A stretch of DNA of 54,305 nucleotides from an uncultured Alphaproteobacteria bacterium (GCA_903831255.1 CAIKWZ010000003.1:1-54305); one strand, 5' to 3'. Shown: positions 43,571 to 52,840, numbered from the stretch's first letter. Notes: generated from the letters alone by a model not told the origin. A program made the numbers and translations.

Positions 43571-44554
43571 TTATCCGGCTTTGATCATGATCGAACTCTC
43601 CGCCAGCTCGCGACCGAACGCCCGCTGATAGAATTCCGCGATCACCGGCCTTTCAAGTTCGTCGCACTTGTTCACGAACGTCATTCGGAAGGCCAGCCCG
43701 ATATCCCCGAAGATCTGGGTGTTTTCTCCCCAGGTGATCACGGTACGCGGGCTCATCACGGTAGAGATGTCGCCGGCGATGAACGCATTGCGGGTCATGT
43801 CGGCGACACGAACCATGCGCGAGATCTGGGCCCGGTCCAACTCCGGAAGACGCGCATGAACGATTTCCACCTCAGCGTCATGCGGCAGGTAGTTCAGCGT
43901 CGTGACAATCGACCAGCGGTCGAGCTGCCCCTGATTGAGCTGCTGGGTTCCATGATAAAGACCCGTCGTGTCTCCAAGGCCGACCGTGTTCGTGGTCGCG
44001 AAGAGACGGAAATAGGGATTGGGACGCATCACCCGGTTCTGGTCCAGCAGGGTCAACTGACCGGAGGCTTCCAGAATTCTCTGGATCACGAACATCACGT
44101 CAGGCCGGCCCGCGTCGTATTCATCAAAAACCAAAGCGACCGGACGCTGAAGCGCCCAGGGAAGGATACCCTCCCGGAATTCCGTCACCTGCTTGCCGCC
44201 CTTCAAAACGATGGCGTCCTTGCCGACCAGATCGATCCGGGAAACGTGACTGTCCAGATTGATCCGGATCAGCGGCCAGTTGAGGCGCGCCGCCACCTGC
44301 TCGATGTGGGTCGACTTTCCTGTCCCGTGATAGCCCTGAACCATCACGCGTCGATTGTGCTTGAACCCGGCAAGAATGGCGCGCGTGGTCTGCGGATCGA
44401 AACGGTAGGCAGGATCGAAATCCGGGACGTAGGCAGACCTCTCGGCGAAGCTTGGCGCCGAGCCGTCCATATCTATCCCAAAAGTCTCGCGAACCCCGAC
44501 CTCTCGGGTCGGCGTAAGAGACAGAAGCTCGTCGGAAGCATCGATCAAAGACAT
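43571..44554 (-). CDS. cobS: Cobaltochelatase subunit CobS (AAA+ ATPase)
   Basis: CobS hydrolyses ATP in the CobNST complex. From ATG 44554 the product is 327 residues. Walker A is GYHGTGKST, Walker [12 protein letters not shown], and sensor and arginine-finger segments lie in [20 protein letters not shown] and [16 protein letters not shown]. The N-terminal [20 protein letters not shown] and [20 protein letters not shown] are typical of the family. The frame extends to 44635 without protein character. A dienelactone hydrolase gene separates it from cobT. Confidence 0.96.
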   Translation of the reverse strand: MSLIDASDELLSLTPTREVGVRETFGIDMDGSAPSFAERSAYVPDFDPAYRFDPQTTRAILAGFKHNRRVMVQGYHGTGKSTHIEQVAARLNWPLIRINLDSHVSRIDLVGKDAIVLKGGKQVTEFREGILPWALQRPVALVFDEYDAGRPDVMFVIQRILEASGQLTLLDQNRVMRPNPYFRLFATTNTVGLGDTTGLYHGTQQLNQGQLDRWSIVTTLNYLPHDAEVEIVHARLPELDRAQISRMVRVADMTRNAFIAGDISTVMSPRTVITWGENTQIFGDIGLAFRMTFVNKCDELERPVIAEFYQRAFGRELAESSIMIKAG

Positions 44555-44745
44555 GGGGGGAGGATCTCTTTCGGGGACAACGGTGCAAGGATAGGCCCTC
44601 GGGGAGGCCTCTTGCAACGCAACATTGCGGCGCACCGCCGCAATTTCCGATTGATCATCCTCTAAACGTCCCGGTATGCGGGCGGAAGATGCGGCCCGGG
44701 CCTCCCCTCAACTGCGGGGGATGCTGGCGCTCGCCTCAGAGCGCC

Positions 44746-45414
44746 TCAGGCGAGACCGCTGGCCTTCAGGGCCTTGAACGCCCGGATCACCACGGTCAAC
44801 CGGGCTTCCATCGAGCGATCTCCGCCATTGCTGTCGGGGTGATAGCGCTTGACGAGAAGTCCGTAGCGCTCCCGCACCGCCTCCTTCGAGGCGTCCGGAG
44901 GCAGCTGCATCTCCTCAAGAGCCCGAAGCTGGAGACGCGTTCGCGACTTGGCGGCGCGCTCGGCAGGCTCGGCTCCCTCGCTACGGGAATTGTCGAACCA
45001 GTGCCGGCCTCGCCAGGTCCGCGAATTGTACGCAGCGCCGGCCTTTGCCCCGCCAACCGGGCCTGAACCGAACTTCCAGGTCTGTTTGTGGCCATAATTG
45101 GCCGACGCCTGAAACGCTGTGATTTCAGCCTCGGTCATGCCGTCAAAAAAATCGTAAGTGCTATTATACTCAGCAGCATGACGCTGACAGAACCAGTGAT
45201 GGTCCTCAGGAGGGGTCCTTTGACCTGGAATAGGGGCGGTCCTGGCCGCGAAGGGCTTGGGCGCCTTGCAGTCCCCTATCGCGTCGCAACCCTTGTGTTC
45301 GCAGCGACGCACGTCTCCGGGAGATCCCCTCCTCCGACGCCCGCCGGGGGGATTGACACGGATATCCACGAACTTGACGCGATACCCTGACATGTACTCT
45401 TCAGCGAACGACAT
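44746..45414 (-). CDS. J-domain (DnaJ-like) protein
   Basis: A co-chaperone-like protein with a C-terminal J domain: LRALEEMQLPPDASKEAVRE leads into YGLLVKRYHPDSNGG, where HPD is the Hsp70-stimulating motif. The N-terminal part has a Cys/His-rich segment (CEHKGCDAIGDCKAP ... HWFCQRHAAEYN) that looks metal-binding. About 222 residues from ATG 45414; a start at 45393 is possible and the frame extends to 45459. This architecture is conserved in alphaproteobacteria next to cobS and bolA. Divergent from bolA with only 26 bases between starts, implying overlapping promoters. Confidence 0.9.
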   Translation of the reverse strand: MSFAEEYMSGYRVKFVDIRVNPPGGRRRRGSPGDVRRCEHKGCDAIGDCKAPKPFAARTAPIPGQRTPPEDHHWFCQRHAAEYNSTYDFFDGMTEAEITAFQASANYGHKQTWKFGSGPVGGAKAGAAYNSRTWRGRHWFDNSRSEGAEPAERAAKSRTRLQLRALEEMQLPPDASKEAVRERYGLLVKRYHPDSNGGDRSMEARLTVVIRAFKALKASGLA

Positions 45415-45440
45415 AGGACCATCATGGAGCGCAACGGTTA

Positions 45441-45710
45441 ATGCCGCAAGAATTGACAAAACGTGCAGACCGGATGCGCGCTCTGCTCGATAGAGCTTTC
45501 GCGCCGTCCATTCTGGAGATCGAGGATCAATCCCACCTCCATCACGGGCATGCCGGCGCCGCGCCGGGTGGAGAGACCCACTACGCCGTGCGGATCCGCT
45601 CCTCCCTTCTTTCCCCCCTCAGCCGGGTGGCCCGGCACAGGGCGGTCAATGAAGCGCTCCGGGGAGAGTTCGCCCAGGGCCTGCACGCCCTGGCGCTCGA
45701 CGTCGGGTAA
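45441..45710 (+). CDS. bolA: BolA family protein
   Basis: BolA proteins work with monothiol glutaredoxins in iron-sulfur cluster trafficking and regulation. The 89-residue protein has the fold core LLDRAFAPSILEIEDQSHLH, the conserved histidine-rich loop HHGHAG, the ETHYAVRI strand and the RHRAVNEAL recognition helix. It starts next to the J-domain gene (divergent) and ends four bases from convergent aroB. Confidence 0.95.
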   Translation: MPQELTKRADRMRALLDRAFAPSILEIEDQSHLHHGHAGAAPGGETHYAVRIRSSLLSPLSRVARHRAVNEALRGEFAQGLHALALDVG

Positions 45711-45713
45711 CAC

Positions 45714-46832
45714 CTAGCCGACGCATTCGCGCTCCAGAAAGACTTTCAGACCCTCAATCTCGGCGTCCCGGTGAATGTAGGCCCGCCCGACGCCCGAGGC
45801 GAGAATCAGGGTCAATCTGCCGTTCTTCGCCTTCTTGTCATGGGCCATGTGCCCAAGAAGCTCCGCGGCCGGGTAAGGCCCTCCGTCGAGCTCGGGGACA
45901 CGGGTCCTCAGGCCCAAGGCGCGCAGCAGGGCCTCGGCGCTCTTCGCCTCCTCAGGGGGGCAACGGCCCAAAGCCACCGAATAGCGGTAGGCCATCGCCA
46001 TGCCCACCGCGACGGCTTCGCCATGAAGAAGCTCGGGGCCGTACCCATTGGCGCGCTCCAGCGCATGACCGAACGTATGTCCGAGATTGAGCAGAGCGCG
46101 CTCAGCCTGCTCTGTCTCGTCGAGAGCCACGATACGCGCCTTTGATGCGCAGGAGACCTGCACAGCTCGCGCAAGGGCCGCCTTGTCACCCGCCTTCAGG
46201 GCCGGAGCGGCCCCCTCCAGGAAGGAGAAAAAGTCCGGATCGTCGATCAGCGCATATTTGGCCACTTCGGCGAGACCCGCGGCCCGTTCGCGCTCGGGCA
46301 AGGTGTCAAGGACGTCAAGGTCGGCGAGAACCATCACCGGCTGATGGAAAAGCCCAATCATATTCTTGCCGGCTGCAGAATTGACTGCAGTCTTACCGCC
46401 CACGGAGGAATCCACCTGGGCAAGAAGCGTCGTAGGAAGCTGAACGAACCTCGCCCCGCGCTTCAAGAGACCGGCCGCCAGACCGGTGAGGTCACCCACA
46501 ACGCCACCGCCAAACGCAAGAATCAGATCGTCGCGTTCGGCGCCGGCGAGAATCAGACGATCCAGAACCGCCTCAAGCCCCGTCATCGACTTCGAGGCCT
46601 CGCCCGGCTGAACCTCGATGATGATGGGAGCGAGGCCGCCGGCTTCAAGGCCCGCCTTCAGAGCAGGCGCATGAAGCGCTGCAACCGCTGCGTCCGCGAC
46701 CACAAATACGCGCGGCCGGCGAGCCAGCGGCGCAAGCAACGCCCCGCTCCTCGCAAGGAGATCGCGACCGATCACGATCTCATAGCTGCGCTCGGCCAGC
46801 TCGACGCGAACCCTGTGATCGTCCTGGACCAT
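45714..46832 (-). CDS. aroB: 3-dehydroquinate synthase
   Basis: AroB cyclises DAHP to 3-dehydroquinate using NAD+ and a divalent metal. The 372-residue protein has the NAD motif GGGVVGDLTGLAAGLLKRG, the PTTLLAQVDSSVGGKTAVN segment and metal ligands in NLGHTFGHALE and the LLHGEAVAVGMAMA helix. It follows aroK with only two bases between stop and start, forming aroK-aroB. Confidence 0.97.
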   Translation of the reverse strand: MVQDDHRVRVELAERSYEIVIGRDLLARSGALLAPLARRPRVFVVADAAVAALHAPALKAGLEAGGLAPIIIEVQPGEASKSMTGLEAVLDRLILAGAERDDLILAFGGGVVGDLTGLAAGLLKRGARFVQLPTTLLAQVDSSVGGKTAVNSAAGKNMIGLFHQPVMVLADLDVLDTLPERERAAGLAEVAKYALIDDPDFFSFLEGAAPALKAGDKAALARAVQVSCASKARIVALDETEQAERALLNLGHTFGHALERANGYGPELLHGEAVAVGMAMAYRYSVALGRCPPEEAKSAEALLRALGLRTRVPELDGGPYPAAELLGHMAHDKKAKNGRLTLILASGVGRAYIHRDAEIEGLKVFLERECVG

Positions 46833-46834
46833 AC

Positions 46835-47407
46835 TTATACCCTTAGCGCCTTCCGAATGGCCGAGACCGTCTGCGACTGCGGTCCCTCGCCTGAATCGAC
46901 GACAGCGTCCGCCTCGGCGTAAATCGGAGACCGGACGGCATCCAGATCCGCCAGAACCTGCCTCGGATTATCGCGCTTCAAAAGCGGGCGGTTCTGCTTG
47001 CGGCTCACCCGCCGCCACAGAACCTCGAGGTCGGCCCGAAGCCATACCGTCATCGCCCGCTCCTTGAGGAGTGAGCGAGTGTCAGGGTCGATGTAGGCGC
47101 CCCCTCCGGTCGCCAGGACGATCGGAGGGCCGGAGAGCAGGCGCTCTATGACCCTCCGTTCCACGCGCCGAAACTCCGGCTCGCCATGCTTGTCAAAGAT
47201 CTCCTGAACGGTGAGACCGGCGGCTCTCTCAATCTCCTCGTCGCTATCGCGGAACTGGGCCCCGAGCGCCTCGGCCAGCTTGCGGCCTATGGTGGATTTT
47301 CCCACCCCCATAAGCCCCACCAGCGCAACTGTGCGATCAAGGGTTCCAACCGCCCCGCCGTCTGACCGCTCCCCGACGCCTTTCACACCCGACATGGTCT
47401 CATTCAC
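46835..47407 (-). CDS. aroK: Shikimate kinase
   Basis: Shikimate kinase makes shikimate-3-phosphate. The 190-residue protein has Walker A GLMGVGKSTIG (33-43), substrate-binding FRDSDEEIERAAG, the LATGGGAYID motif and the lid RKQNRPLLKRDNP. The frame begins at GTG 47407; ATG 47395, four codons in, is equally plausible since neither has a strong ribosome binding site. With aroB downstream and aroA elsewhere in the window, three shikimate-pathway genes are represented. Confidence 0.96.
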   Translation of the reverse strand: MNETMSGVKGVGERSDGGAVGTLDRTVALVGLMGVGKSTIGRKLAEALGAQFRDSDEEIERAAGLTVQEIFDKHGEPEFRRVERRVIERLLSGPPIVLATGGGAYIDPDTRSLLKERAMTVWLRADLEVLWRRVSRKQNRPLLKRDNPRQVLADLDAVRSPIYAEADAVVDSGEGPQSQTVSAIRKALRV

Positions 47408-47592
47408 TCACTGAAAGAGGAGCCTTATACGCGGGTGGTCCCGGCGGCAATCGCGCTCTGCCCTTCAGACGGGCTGTCCAGTCGCCCGTCCGCAGCGCGA
47501 CGGACAGTCCGGCCCCAAAGACGCAGTCTCCGGGGCTTTGCAACTGGACCCGGCCGGCCGTATCTGTTCATATCCGATGAGGGAGATTCATC

Positions 47593-47769
47593 ATGCGAGG
47601 CGGTTTCCGAAACAGACGTCGCAACGGGCCGCCTGTGCGGCTTATCGCGGCCGGGGCGGCCGTGTTCGCGCTCGTAGGAGCGGTGTTCTGGTTCGCAGAA
47701 CAAGCTGAGTCTGACCGTCCCCCTCAGACCGAACTGCGCGTGGAGGCGATGAATGTCGGTTCGCCCTGA
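47593..47769 (+). CDS. Small single-pass membrane protein upstream of xerD
   Basis: A 58-residue frame with a strong ribosome binding site (GAGGGAGA) before its ATG. The product has an Arg/Asn-rich start (MRGGFRNRRRNGPPVR), one membrane helix (LIAAGAAVFALVGAVFWFA) and a short acidic/polar tail. Positive-inside topology places the N-terminus in the cytoplasm. Its stop lies 14 bases inside the next gene, so the two are coupled. I do not know the family. It is divergent from aroK. Confidence 0.72.
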   Translation: MRGGFRNRRRNGPPVRLIAAGAAVFALVGAVFWFAEQAESDRPPQTELRVEAMNVGSP

Positions 47770-49423
47770 TATCAGGGCGCTTTGTCTCGCTCTGGCGGCC
47801 TGTTCGCTGGCGCCGCAGGCCATGGCGCAGACCGTTGAAGCCGCACCGCTGCGGCAGATCGACCCCTGGGGCGTAGGCTGGCTCGGACAAGCCGATGGGG
47901 CCCTACCCGTGTCTCTGTGGAACGGCGCCTCGGCGGAGATCCTTTCCCCTCTGATGGCGGCCCTTCGGCCCGAAGCCTTGTCACCAGCGACCCAGGCGGC
48001 CCTGCGACGCATAGTTCTCAGTTCCGGGCGCCCGCCTGAGGCGGGCGCACAGGCGGTCGAAGCCCGCCTTAGCCTGATGGAACGCGTTGGGGAGATGCGC
48101 CGCTCGGTCGATCTCAGATCACGGTTTCCGGAGACGAGCTGGGGTATGCAGGGGGCGGCTCTCGGAGGCGAGTTCGACCTTGCGGCAGGCCGATCGGAGA
48201 CCGCCTGCGCCGCGGTCGCAGAGCGACGAGCCGACGACGTCAGGTGGATGCCGTCACGAGCGCTCTGTTATGCTCTCAGCGGAGATTTCGACGCCGCCTC
48301 ACTGGTGGTTGAGCAGACGCCTCATGAGAATGGGTCGGACCATGCCTGGCTGATCTCCGCCATTGAGACCATGCGCCAGGCGGGCAGGACACAACCCGCC
48401 GGTCGTTACGCCACTCCGTTCGAAACCGCAGTCTCAGTCGCAGCAGGTCTGTCGGCGCCGCCGGGCGCCTTCAGCGCCATGGCCGGAGATCTGGCCGTCA
48501 GCATCCTTCGTCATCCGCGTTCAACCGCTGAACAGAAACGCGCGGCTCTGAGGCCCGCCCTCCGGGCTGGCCTCGCCACAAGCGCAGACGTGCGCAGCAT
48601 CGTGACCGCCGAGACCGCAACGCGCACACCAAACCCGACCGGAGAGACGGCGCCTGCGCTGGTCGCCCTTCAGACAGCGCTCGCTGCGATAAGCGATGCG
48701 GACCGCGCTCCCGAACAGACGGCCCAGGCCGTCATGGCGGCGCTCGTATCCGCAACCACGGCCGAGGACGGCCGGATAGCGGCCCTGACATTGGTCGGGG
48801 ACCTGGCCGCCTTGCCGAAGGCCTCTGCGGGCGCGGAGCAGGCGGATGCGTTCGCACGGGCGCTGCTCATGGCCGGCGACCTCAAGGGCGCCGCAGAGTG
48901 GCGCTCTCACATGGACAGCCTCCCGGAAGAAAGACAGGATCCCTGGGCCGCCGCCCGGATCGATTTCATGATCGCGCTGGCCACAAACGGGGCGGAGGAC
49001 GCCTCCACCATCATTGATCGTCTTCTGGCGGCCGCGCCCGCAAAGGCTGGAGAGCCGTCAGGCAAGACGCAAACGCCGGCTCAGAAGCGGGACGAAACCC
49101 GTCGCATCGAAACAACAAGGGTCCTCTTTCTCAGCGTGGGCGCCGGTCGCGCGCTGTCTCCCGGCGGACGATCCGCGATTGCGTCTCAGAAGTCCGTCGG
49201 CAAGGGCGTGCCGGATGCAACCCTTGCCAGGATCCAGTCAGCCGTCGAAGCGGGCGCTCACGGCGAAGCGGCGCTGGCAAGCCTCGCTCTTCTTGGAGAA
49301 GACCCCTCCGGCGTCTCGTTTGCAGGGCTTGCCGATATTCTCACTCTTCTCAGACGTTCCGGCCTCGCGACGGACGCCGATCGCATAGCGCTGGAAGCGC
49401 TCCAGCCCTGGAAAACCTTTTGA
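47753..49423 (+). CDS. Conserved secreted protein of unknown function (xerD-linked)
   Basis: The 556-residue protein begins with a signal peptide (ALCLALAACSLAPQAMAQTV). An alpha-helical, Ala-rich body follows with no recognised catalytic motif; repeated helix pairs suggest a TPR-like or other solenoid fold. It overlaps the small membrane protein gene upstream and the xerD start downstream (the TTG of xerD overlaps its TGA), so the three are co-translated. Homologues at this place in related genomes would support a common role, but none is known to me. Confidence 0.85.
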   Translation: MSVRPDIRALCLALAACSLAPQAMAQTVEAAPLRQIDPWGVGWLGQADGALPVSLWNGASAEILSPLMAALRPEALSPATQAALRRIVLSSGRPPEAGAQAVEARLSLMERVGEMRRSVDLRSRFPETSWGMQGAALGGEFDLAAGRSETACAAVAERRADDVRWMPSRALCYALSGDFDAASLVVEQTPHENGSDHAWLISAIETMRQAGRTQPAGRYATPFETAVSVAAGLSAPPGAFSAMAGDLAVSILRHPRSTAEQKRAALRPALRAGLATSADVRSIVTAETATRTPNPTGETAPALVALQTALAAISDADRAPEQTAQAVMAALVSATTAEDGRIAALTLVGDLAALPKASAGAEQADAFARALLMAGDLKGAAEWRSHMDSLPEERQDPWAAARIDFMIALATNGAEDASTIIDRLLAAAPAKAGEPSGKTQTPAQKRDETRRIETTRVLFLSVGAGRALSPGGRSAIASQKSVGKGVPDATLARIQSAVEAGAHGEAALASLALLGEDPSGVSFAGLADILTLLRRSGLATDADRIALEALQPWKTF

Positions 49424-50412
49424 AGGGCGCTCTCCCGGTCGGACCGTCAGACGGTCGGGGCGCTGGGCCTGAACCCGTCGGCGATCGACGAGGCGTTCTG
49501 GATCGCCGACGCATTGAGGCGTTTCTCGATACCCTCCGCGCGGAGCGGGGGGCGGCGGATAACACCATAGAAGCCTATCGAAGGGACCTCGAGGATGCTT
49601 CATCCTTCCTTCGCACCGAGGGCGCCTCGCTCAGAGAGGCCAGCGAACAGACGCTGGCCGCCTATGTGAGAGATCTGACGGAGCGTGGCCTCTCGGACGC
49701 CACTGCAGCCCGGCGACTTGCAGCGTTGAGACGTTTCTTTCGTTTCGAACTCGGCGACAGCGCCCGGGACGATAATCCGGTGTCCCGAATCGACGGACCG
49801 CGCCTGAGACGTGACCCACCGGACGTGCTGTCTCGGGAAGAAGTGGCTCGGCTGATCGAGGCGGCCCAGGGACCTGAGGCATCCGACATCCGGGCTGTCT
49901 GTCTGGTCGAGCTCATCTACGGCGCCGGGCTCCGGGTATCAGAGTGCTGCGACCTGCCCCTTTCCGCCCTTCCCTCCGGAGGCGCCACCACCCTCATCGT
50001 TCGAGGCAAGGGGGACAAGGAGCGCCTCGCCCCCCTGGGTCGCAAGGCCCTTGAAGCCCTGCGGGCTTATCTCACAGTCCGGGAAAGCTTTCTTCCCAGG
50101 AGCGCTCAGCGAAAAACAGCTGACCGCTATGTCTTTCCCTCTCGAGGCGCAGGAGGTCGGATCACCCGTCGACGCCTTGGCCAGCTTCTCGAGACGCTGG
50201 CCGTAAAGGCCGGCATCCGCTCCGACCGCGTGACCCCTCACGCGCTCCGTCACGCATTCGCGACCCATCTGCTGGCGGGCGGGGCGGACCTCAGGGTTGT
50301 TCAGCTGCTTCTCGGACACGCCGACATCTCGACGACACAGATTTACACCCACGTCGTGACCGACGAACTGCGCGACCTTCTGGAGACCGCCCACCCGCTG
50401 GCGCGACGATAA
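49420..50412 (+). CDS. xerD: Site-specific tyrosine recombinase XerD
   Basis: XerD resolves chromosome dimers at dif together with XerC under FtsK control. The product is up to 330 residues from TTG 49420. The N-terminal SAM-like domain has IEAFLDTLRAERGAADNTIE, and the catalytic domain has Arg in GAGLRVSE, Lys in GKGDKERL, HALRHAFATHLL, and LGHADISTTQIYTHV carrying the nucleophile Tyr. The first 25 residues are unconserved, so a start further in is possible. It is in the conserved aroK-side position and is the chromosomal recombinase, not a mobile-element integrase. Confidence 0.94.
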   Translation: MKGALPVGPSDGRGAGPEPVGDRRGVLDRRRIEAFLDTLRAERGAADNTIEAYRRDLEDASSFLRTEGASLREASEQTLAAYVRDLTERGLSDATAARRLAALRRFFRFELGDSARDDNPVSRIDGPRLRRDPPDVLSREEVARLIEAAQGPEASDIRAVCLVELIYGAGLRVSECCDLPLSALPSGGATTLIVRGKGDKERLAPLGRKALEALRAYLTVRESFLPRSAQRKTADRYVFPSRGAGGRITRRRLGQLLETLAVKAGIRSDRVTPHALRHAFATHLLAGGADLRVVQLLLGHADISTTQIYTHVVTDELRDLLETAHPLARR

Positions 50413-50469
50413 GAGTTTCAAACGACGGGCTCTTTTTCCGGTCTTGAACCGGGCACAGTTCGGGTGTTG

Positions 50470-51564
50470 ATGCCTTCTGTTCCTTCAACCCCTCAGAGCC
50501 CGATCGTCATGACCCAGAAGACCGCCAGACAATTCTTCAAGCCCCTGGCGATCGGAGCGCCCGAACCGTTCCGGGACCTCCCCGTCCGCCTCGAGCGCAT
50601 GATCCACTTTGTCCCGGGACATAATGAAAAGGTGCGATCGAAAACCCCGGAGATGGCGACGAAGGCGGACGTGATCCTCGCAAACCTCGAAGACGCGATC
50701 CCTGCAGACGCCAAGCTCGCCGCCCGGGCGGGCGCCATCGAGATGGCGAACATGACCGATTACGCCCGTCTGCAGACTGGTTTGTGGACCCGGGTGAACC
50801 CGCTCAACTCCCCGTGGTTTCTCGATGATGTCACGGAAATCGTCACCAAGGCCGGGAACCTATATGACGTCATCATGATCCCGAAGGTGGAAGGCCCCTG
50901 GGACATCCACTACGCCGACCAGCTGGTCGCGCAGCTGGAAGCCCGGGCCGGGATCCGGCGTCCAATCCTGTTCCACGCCATTCTCGAGACCGCCCAGGGC
51001 GTCGCGCTTGTGGACGAGATCTGCAAAGCCTCTCCCCGCATGCAGGGCATCTCGCTCGGTCCGGCAGACCTCGCAGCGAACCGCGCCATGAAAACAACCC
51101 GCGTCGGCGGGGGGCATCCGATGTACAAGGTGATTGAGGATCCCAGATCGGATGGGAGCGCGCGCTCCGCCGCTCAACAGGACCCCTGGCATTACACCCT
51201 TGCGCGTATGGTTGACGCTTGCGTCACCGCCGGCATCAAGCCGTTCTATGGACCGTTCGGGGACATTTCAGATCTGGCCGCCTGCGAGCAGCAGTTCAAG
51301 AACGCCTTCCTCATGGGATGCGCTGGCGCATGGTCCCTCCACCCCAACCAGATCGACATTGCCAAGCGGGTCTTTTCTCCCGAAATCGAGGAGGTGCGCT
51401 TCGCGAGCCGGATTCTCGAGGCGATGCCCGACGGGACAGGGGTCGTCATGCTTGACGGAAAAATGCAGGACGACGCCACGTGGAAACAGGCCAAGGTGAT
51501 CGTCGATCTCGCCCGTCAGGTGGCCGGCAAGGATCCGGATATGGCGGTCGCCTACGGGTTCTGA
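50470..51564 (+). CDS. HpcH/HpaI aldolase / citrate lyase beta-like (CoA ester lyase) protein
   Basis: A CitE-like TIM-barrel enzyme that would cleave a malyl- or citramalyl-CoA-type C-C bond. The protein is 364 residues from ATG 50470, or 351 from ATG 50509 ([10 protein letters not shown]). It has [13 protein letters not shown], the Asp/Glu metal site in [41 protein letters not shown] and [17 protein letters not shown], all family signatures. It is longer than canonical malyl-CoA lyase. The neighbouring genes do not indicate its pathway. Neither start has a strong ribosome binding site. Confidence 0.9.
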   Translation: MPSVPSTPQSPIVMTQKTARQFFKPLAIGAPEPFRDLPVRLERMIHFVPGHNEKVRSKTPEMATKADVILANLEDAIPADAKLAARAGAIEMANMTDYARLQTGLWTRVNPLNSPWFLDDVTEIVTKAGNLYDVIMIPKVEGPWDIHYADQLVAQLEARAGIRRPILFHAILETAQGVALVDEICKASPRMQGISLGPADLAANRAMKTTRVGGGHPMYKVIEDPRSDGSARSAAQQDPWHYTLARMVDACVTAGIKPFYGPFGDISDLAACEQQFKNAFLMGCAGAWSLHPNQIDIAKRVFSPEIEEVRFASRILEAMPDGTGVVMLDGKMQDDATWKQAKVIVDLARQVAGKDPDMAVAYGF

Positions 51565-51578
51565 CACCCCATCTGGCC

Positions 51579-51613
51579 CTCGACGGTGCAGGATCTCATC
51601 CTGCATCGTCGAG
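51579..51613. terminator. Hairpin between convergent genes
   Basis: A 16-bp stem (51579-51594 with 51598-51613) with one G-U pair and a CTC loop, 15 bases after the lyase stop and 69 bases before the end of the convergent gene. No T-run follows on either strand. Likely a bidirectional transcription block. Confidence 0.6.
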
Positions 51614-51681
51614 CGCTATTGTCTGGGAAGACCCCTGGGGTCAACGTCTCAAAGCGATCCGCCATTAACAGGCGCGGCGCC

Positions 51682-51981
51682 TCAACGGCGGCGGCCAGCT
51701 TTCGGGTTCTGAGGCGCAGGAGCCGTCCTGGGCTCCGGGCGAGCCTTGCGGCTAACGAGAGCGGATACCGCGTTGGCAGCCACTGCGCCGGCCACCATGA
51801 ACACAGCCGCCGTGACGAGCGGGCGCTTGGCCAGAAGGCCAACTACCTTTTCAGGAAGAACCTTTTTCGATCGCACGACGCCCCTTCGGACCGCTTCGCC
51901 GACCGGTCGAGCGTCCACGCCCATGAACGGGCTCATGTCGACGCCGGCATTGATTTCGGAGTGCGCATATTCGCTGTTCAT
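51682..51981 (-). CDS. Small membrane-anchored protein of unknown function
   Basis: From ATG 51981 (GAGG eight bases upstream) the product is 99 residues. It has a polar N-terminal half (MNSEYAHSEINAGVDMSPFM), a basic stretch, one hydrophobic helix (VTAAVFMVAGAVAANAVSAL) and an Arg/Pro-rich tail ending AGRRR. The frame extends to 52206, but the upstream part lacks protein character. No family is recognised. Confidence 0.7.
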   Translation of the reverse strand: MNSEYAHSEINAGVDMSPFMGVDARPVGEAVRRGVVRSKKVLPEKVVGLLAKRPLVTAAVFMVAGAVAANAVSALVSRKARPEPRTAPAPQNPKAGRRR

Positions 51982-52180
51982 TCCAGCACCCTCATCCACG
52001 CCGGACGAAACTCTCGCATCCGGCGAACCCTCTATGTCCGGCTTGCGCTGCACGGTTTCAAGCCAAAGGATCAGGAAACCGCATGTCTGAGCGACGATCG
52101 TTCGGCGCCTGTGTTCCTTTTGCACACCCGGGCGACGCCCTGAGAACGCTGTCATCCCCCTTCCAGGGGGCTGACCCTCG

Positions 52181-52807
52181 TCATCCGGATCCCCCCCATG
52201 TCTCAAATCGAAACCAGCCCTCTATGGGCCAGCTGAAAAGGACATCCTCGATCTGGGAGCCAGCGCCGATATTGTGCACCACCTGGGGCCCGTCCCTTCC
52301 CAGGGAACGCGACAGAACTCCAATGTGCGGCAACCCTGAGCCGGAAAGGCGCCAGGAGACCACATCTCCCGGACGATAATCCGAACCGTGGCGACTGACA
52401 GGCCTCGCCCCTCCCTTCCGACGAAAAAGGGTCTCAAGATTGGGAACGCGACGGTGATCGATGTTCCGGTCCGGTCGGCTCAGACCCCAGATCCTCGGAT
52501 AGACGGCGAAGTGTCGTGACATGTCTTCATGGACCTCTCTCTGCAGATCCACGCCTGCGTAACGAAAGGCCCGGATCACCGTGTCCGTGCAAACGCCCCG
52601 ATCGTCCGGAACATCTCCCATAGGGTAGCTCAGAACCACATAAGCAGGATCATACGTCTCAGGTTTTGAAGCGCGCCGTTCGGCCCCTTCGGCCAGTTTG
52701 AGGCTGAATGACAGGCTTTGGGGTTGGCCTGACGCCGGGCGCGTCTGGGCCTGGGCCGGCAAGGCGAGGCAGGGGCCGATGGACAGGATGATACGTCGAC
52801 TGATCAT
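52181..52807 (-). CDS. DUF1287 family secreted protein (NlpC/P60-like amidase fold)
   Basis: The 208-residue protein has a signal peptide (SRRIILSIGPCLALPAQAQT) and the DUF1287 core. YPMGDVPDDRGVCTDTVIRA contains the conserved Cys of the GVCTD motif, followed by DVQRE-like VDLQREVHEDM, GDVVSWRL and the His of GLPHIGVLS and VVHNIGAG. A papain-like Cys-His pair is thus present, as expected for the YiiX/NlpC-like group, suggesting peptidoglycan or peptide amidase activity in the periplasm (inference). An intergenic hairpin abuts its ribosome binding site. Confidence 0.9.
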   Translation of the reverse strand: MISRRIILSIGPCLALPAQAQTRPASGQPQSLSFSLKLAEGAERRASKPETYDPAYVVLSYPMGDVPDDRGVCTDTVIRAFRYAGVDLQREVHEDMSRHFAVYPRIWGLSRPDRNIDHRRVPNLETLFRRKGGARPVSRHGSDYRPGDVVSWRLSGSGLPHIGVLSRSLGRDGPQVVHNIGAGSQIEDVLFSWPIEGWFRFETWGGSG

Positions 52808-52814
52808 GACTCCA

Positions 52815-52840
52815 ATTCCGCCGCACGAATGCGGCAGAAT
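52815..52840 (-). promoter_or_regulatory. Intergenic hairpin between msrA and DUF1287 gene
   Basis: ATTC-c-GCCGCA pairs with TGCGGC-a-GAAT around a CGAA loop (a UUCG-like stable tetraloop on the minus strand). It sits in the 63-base gap and ends next to the GGAG preceding the DUF1287 start, so it may act as a terminator of msrA or affect translation of the next gene. Confidence 0.5.

Noticed and set aside
43373-44665. 430-codon plus-strand frame
   Set aside because: Antisense to cobS and the dienelactone hydrolase gene.
49420-50412. xerD as an integrase of a mobile element
   Set aside because: It sits in a conserved housekeeping neighbourhood with no att repeats or cargo; it fits chromosomal XerD.
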